Assembly (NCBI GenBank): GCA_021793745.1
Contig: JAJYSD010000024.1
Location: 1-8,725 of the forward strand
Reading direction: 5' to 3'
Length of the DNA: 8,725 nt
Origin: Bacillota bacterium
GTDB lineage: Bacteria; Bacillota; Bacilli; Thermoactinomycetales; DSM-44946
Shown here in pieces: positions 6,325 to 8,725 of the stretch; position 1 is the first letter of the stretch, and every line of letters begins with the position of its first letter. The notes below the pieces were generated by a model, which had not been told where the DNA came from, made no database searches, and saw only the letters and a program-made list of their open reading frames with translations. Made by a program: the position numbers and the translations under genes.

Positions 6325-7248
6325 TTGAGCGGAGATCGGACGGTGGATTTTGTCTACCGCGTTCAGGAAAAGGAAAAAGGGAAGACGGTCCGGGATGTCC
6401 TGCGAAACCGGTATCGCTTTTCGCGGCGCTTTTTCCGCAGGCTGAAGGAATCCGGCGGCGTGACGGTCAACGGCCGGCCGGCCTTTTTGACCGCCCGGGT
6501 GGAAGAGGGGGATCTGCTCCAGGTCAAACTGCCAGAGGAGCGCACGGACATTCCTCCCCAGCCGGTTTCCTTCACCGTCGTCCATGAAGACGAAGACCTG
6601 GTCGTCATCGACAAGCCCCCGGGATTGGTGGTTCATCCCACCAAGGATTATCGGGAGCATACCCTGGCCAATGGCTTGGTGTACCGCTGGACGGCGCGGG
6701 GAGAAGCCCACGCCGTCCACCCCGTGACCCGGTTGGACAAGGATACGTCGGGTTTGTTGGTGATCGCCAAACACGCCTATGCCCATGACTTTTTGGCGGG
6801 TCAGATGGCCCGCCGCCGCTATCTGCGGGGATATCTGGCTGTCGTTCACGGTGAGGTGCCGGAGGAGACCGGTGTCATCGACGCCCCGATCGCCCGGTGT
6901 CCGGATCGCCCCGCCCGCCGTTGTGTGATGGAAGGGGGTGCCCCGGCGATCACCCGCTTTTCCGTTTTGGAGCGATTTCCCGGAGCAACCCTTCTCCGCC
7001 TTTTTCTGGAGACGGGCAGGACGCACCAGATACGGGTGCATTTGGCCCACCGGGGTCACCCGATCATCGGGGATCCCATGTATGCGGAAGGTTGGGAAAG
7101 CCGGGGGATGGAGCGGCAAGCCCTGCATGCCGCTTTTCTTCAATTGACCCATCCCCGGGATCGCCGGGAGCGGTCCTGGGAGTCGCCCCTTCCCCCCGAT
7201 ATCCGGCGCTTGGTCCAGCGGTTGAGGGAAGGGGGAAAGGCGCATTAG
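6325..7248 (+). CDS. RluA-family RNA pseudouridine synthase
   Basis: A protein of 307 residues from the preferred TTG at 6325 (309 from the ATG at 6319, which abuts the ribosome binding site). It converts specific uridines in rRNA or tRNA to pseudouridine in the cytoplasm. An S4 RNA-binding domain occupies about residues 15–75, with 'SRRFFRRLKESGGVTVNGRP' and 'VEEGDLLQVKLP'. The catalytic domain follows with 'VVIDKPPGLVVHP', the active-site motif 'RLDKDTSGLLVIAK' (catalytic aspartate at residue 138), 'RRYLRGYLAVVHGE' and the C-terminal family signature 'GRTHQIRVHLAHRGHPIIGD'. All usual elements are present and the length is normal. The target uridine cannot be read from sequence; RluD-like 23S rRNA enzymes and the Bacillus YjbO/YhcT/YlyB group are the relevant relatives. 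It is coupled to the transglutaminase gene with no gap, although the two functions seem unrelated. Confidence 0.95.
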   Translation: MSGDRTVDFVYRVQEKEKGKTVRDVLRNRYRFSRRFFRRLKESGGVTVNGRPAFLTARVEEGDLLQVKLPEERTDIPPQPVSFTVVHEDEDLVVIDKPPGLVVHPTKDYREHTLANGLVYRWTARGEAHAVHPVTRLDKDTSGLLVIAKHAYAHDFLAGQMARRRYLRGYLAVVHGEVPEETGVIDAPIARCPDRPARRCVMEGGAPAITRFSVLERFPGATLLRLFLETGRTHQIRVHLAHRGHPIIGDPMYAEGWESRGMERQALHAAFLQLTHPRDRRERSWESPLPPDIRRLVQRLREGGKAH

Positions 7249-7253
7249 CGGGT

Positions 7254-7271
7254 GTCCGCCGTCGGACTTTT
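7254..7271 (+). terminator. Weak terminator-like hairpin after the RluA-family gene
   Basis: GTCCG (7254–7258) pairs with CGGAC (7263–7267) around a CCGT loop, followed by TTTT (7268–7271). The stem is short and the T tract is brief, so efficiency would be low. Its position, five bases after the stop and before a convergent gene, fits a terminator. Confidence 0.35.
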
Positions 7272-7322
7272 CCGCGGTGCCCCCGTTGAAATGGATCGCC
7301 TCCGCCGGTGGTTCCGTATCCT

Positions 7323-8189
7323 TCACAGGGTGGCTCCCTCCAGAGCGGCTCCCATCGCCCGGCGGATCTCTTCCATCCGCTCCCGCACATGGCGATATCC
7401 GGATTTGACACAAGCCACGGTCTGGGTAAAATCCAGCAGGGTATCGGGAGCCACCTCGGGTTGCAGGACGATGTCCGCCTCCTTTAACTGCTGCTTGGCC
7501 TGAATGTTGAGGGTGATACTCATGACCCGCTTGACGATGGCCAGGAGGGAGTCGAAGGAGCTCTCCAGGGGTGCGGATTCCCTCGTTTTGACGGCGATGG
7601 TTTTTTTTGCCCCCAGCGCCTTGACCGCGCTGATCGGGCAATTGTCGATGACTCCGCCGTCCACGAGGAGCCGGCCTCGGTAGTGGATCGGTTGAAACAG
7701 CACCGGGATGGCGCAACTGGCGACCACGGCGTCCGCCACGGAAATGTCGGTAACCGTATCGGCTTCGGATAGGGGATGAAGGAGGGGGCGCGACGTAAAA
7801 ACCACCGGCCGGGCGGTTTTCAAATCGGTGGCGATGAGCGCGACGGGGAGCGGCAAATCGGTCATCCGGGCACCCCGGGTGATTTCCGCGATCAGAGAGT
7901 GCAGCCTTTCCCCCTTCGCCAAACCCTGGACCCGCATACCCCGGCGGATGAAGGCGCGCACAAAGGAAGCGTAGTCGTAATCGACCAATTCCTTGTTGAT
8001 CAGCGGGAGCAGCTTGATCATGTGTTTCGGGCGGTAACCATAAGCGTAAAGGGAAGCGACGATGGCTCCCGCACTCGTTCCCGCGATATAACCGACGGAG
8101 ATGTCCGCTTTTTCCAAACCGTATAAAACGCCCAGGTGGGCGCAGCCGGCCACTCCCCCGCCGCTCAGGGCGATTCCCACGTGTTTCAT
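7323..8189 (-). CDS. Patatin-like phospholipase family protein
   Basis: A 288-residue patatin-fold lipid hydrolase. The oxyanion loop is 'ALSGGGVAGCAHLGVL' (G10–G12), the nucleophile elbow is 'GTSAG' (S39), and the aspartate of the Ser-Asp dyad is in 'VDGG' (D177). 'ATDLKTARPVVF' and 'SCAIPVLFQPI' are further typical segments. The family hydrolyses acyl esters of membrane lipids; the substrate here is not known. The ATG at 8189 is chosen because the protein then begins directly at the first patatin strand and GAGGG lies about 8 nt upstream. A longer frame from 8291 would add 34 residues with no family match. Most relatives have a basic residue after GGGx, as in GGGxRG or GGGxKG, where this protein has alanine. 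There is no signal peptide, so it is cytoplasmic or membrane-associated. It converges on the RluA-family gene. Confidence 0.92.
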   Translation of the reverse strand: MKHVGIALSGGGVAGCAHLGVLYGLEKADISVGYIAGTSAGAIVASLYAYGYRPKHMIKLLPLINKELVDYDYASFVRAFIRRGMRVQGLAKGERLHSLIAEITRGARMTDLPLPVALIATDLKTARPVVFTSRPLLHPLSEADTVTDISVADAVVASCAIPVLFQPIHYRGRLLVDGGVIDNCPISAVKALGAKKTIAVKTRESAPLESSFDSLLAIVKRVMSITLNIQAKQQLKEADIVLQPEVAPDTLLDFTQTVACVKSGYRHVRERMEEIRRAMGAALEGATL

Positions 8190-8300
8190 GTGCGAACCCT
8201 CACAAAGAAAAGGAGTCTTCGTTAATTTTTGCGACTTTTTCCGTTGGTATTCCCTGGGAAACAAAAACTTTCTGCAACCGACGATGTACAAGTTAGAAAA

Positions 8301-8329
8301 TTTCCAAAAGAGGGAATCATTTTTATAGG
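8301..8329 (+). promoter_or_regulatory. Possible weak sigma-A promoter of the lipase gene
   Basis: TTTCCA (8301–8306) and TATAGG (8324–8329) are separated by 17 bp and lie just before the lipase ribosome binding site. Both hexamers are poor matches, so this is a tentative call. Confidence 0.25.
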
Positions 8330-8362
8330 GAGTGGAAGGAATGATTCGAAGGAGGCAAGGGG

Positions 8363-8725
8363 ATGAAAAGGGGACGTCTCTTGTTTTTGGTGGTTCTTCT
8401 GTGTCTGTCGCTCGTGGCTGTCCCCGTGTCGGCCCAGGAGAAGGCGGTTCCCCTTCCGAAGCGTGTCGGGGAGGAAATGGGAAAAGCGGCGGTTCCGGGA
8501 ACCTGGTATTTGGGCGATACGCCCCCCAATGTGGATGACAGCAAGCCGCCGATCGTCTTCGTTCAGGGGCTGCGCGGTTCCGCCGAGAGCTGGTGGGGGG
8601 AGACCTCCTACCACGGGCCCAATGACATGTATGCCAAGGCGTATGATAACGGCTACCGGACCGCCTTCGTCGAGCTGTATGATTCGGGCGGCGAGGGGGC
8701 GAGCATGTGGGATAACGGCCAGGCC
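8363..8725 (+). CDS. Secreted lipase/esterase of the alpha/beta-hydrolase fold, N-terminal part (3' truncated by window)
   Basis: An ATG at 8363 follows a GAAGGAGG ribosome binding site (8348–8355) with 7 nt spacing, and the frame stays open through the last base, giving 121 codons. The first 24 residues form a classical Sec signal peptide: basic 'MKRGR', a leucine/valine-rich core, and 'VPVSA' before the likely cleavage at Q25. The mature part contains 'PPIVFVQGLRGSAESWWGE' (about residues 62–80), the first strand and oxyanion loop of an alpha/beta-hydrolase. Glutamine stands where many lipases have histidine in HG. 'NDMYAKAYDNGYRTAFVEL' and 'ASMWDNGQA' follow, a pattern I associate with secreted Bacillus-type lipases. 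The nucleophile elbow and the rest of the triad lie beyond the window. It is divergent from the patatin gene, with 173 bp between the starts. Confidence 0.85.
   Translation, partial: MKRGRLLFLVVLLCLSLVAVPVSAQEKAVPLPKRVGEEMGKAAVPGTWYLGDTPPNVDDSKPPIVFVQGLRGSAESWWGETSYHGPNDMYAKAYDNGYRTAFVELYDSGGEGASMWDNGQA

Noticed and set aside
6262..7716. 484-codon minus-strand frame across the RluA-family and patatin genes
   Set aside because: It is out of frame with the patatin gene and antisense to a complete pseudouridine synthase; the translation is low-complexity Gly/Pro/Arg-rich.

Overview
The window looks like chromosomal DNA from a GC-rich, spore-forming Firmicute of the order Bacillales. A thermophilic Thermoactinomycetaceae-type genome is my best guess, made from protein style and not from a database match. 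The reasons are strong AGGAGG-type ribosome binding sites with frequent GTG/TTG starts, a YheC/YheD-type endospore coat-associated ATP-grasp protein, an XRE–TPR cytoplasmic regulator, a secreted Bacillus-type lipase and a lipoprotein transglutaminase. I see no insertion sequence, tRNA, rRNA or CRISPR array.

Layout. (1) 1–603: the 3' end of ligA (plus strand), followed by a very strong intrinsic terminator that lies inside the 3' end of the convergent gene. (2) 551–2569: a minus-strand pair, yheC/yheD-like ATP-grasp then a HipA-like kinase, probably one transcript and probably linked to the spore. (3) 2690–4161: a minus-strand XRE–TPR regulator resembling RRNPP peptide receptors, with a small overlapping ORF at its 3' end. 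It has a clear sigma-A promoter and a strong ribosome binding site, but no normal start codon where the ribosome binding site points. (4) 4162–4629: a divergent intergenic region of about 470 bp holding that promoter, two repeated palindromic motifs and an orphan plus-strand terminator that suggests a small RNA or an attenuated leader. (5) 4630–7248: a plus-strand operon of a lipoprotein with three repeated all-beta-looking modules and a transglutaminase domain, followed immediately by an RluA-family pseudouridine synthase. (6) 7323–8189: a convergent patatin-like phospholipase on the minus strand. (7) 8363–8725: the start of a divergently transcribed, secreted alpha/beta-hydrolase (lipase) that runs off the window.

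How the genes fit together: most are independent housekeeping or accessory genes. The ATP-grasp/HipA-like pair is the most likely functional unit. The most interesting points are the regulator with a non-canonical start and possible peptide partner, the orphan terminator in front of the transglutaminase operon, and the ATP-grasp plus HipA-like kinase pairing.
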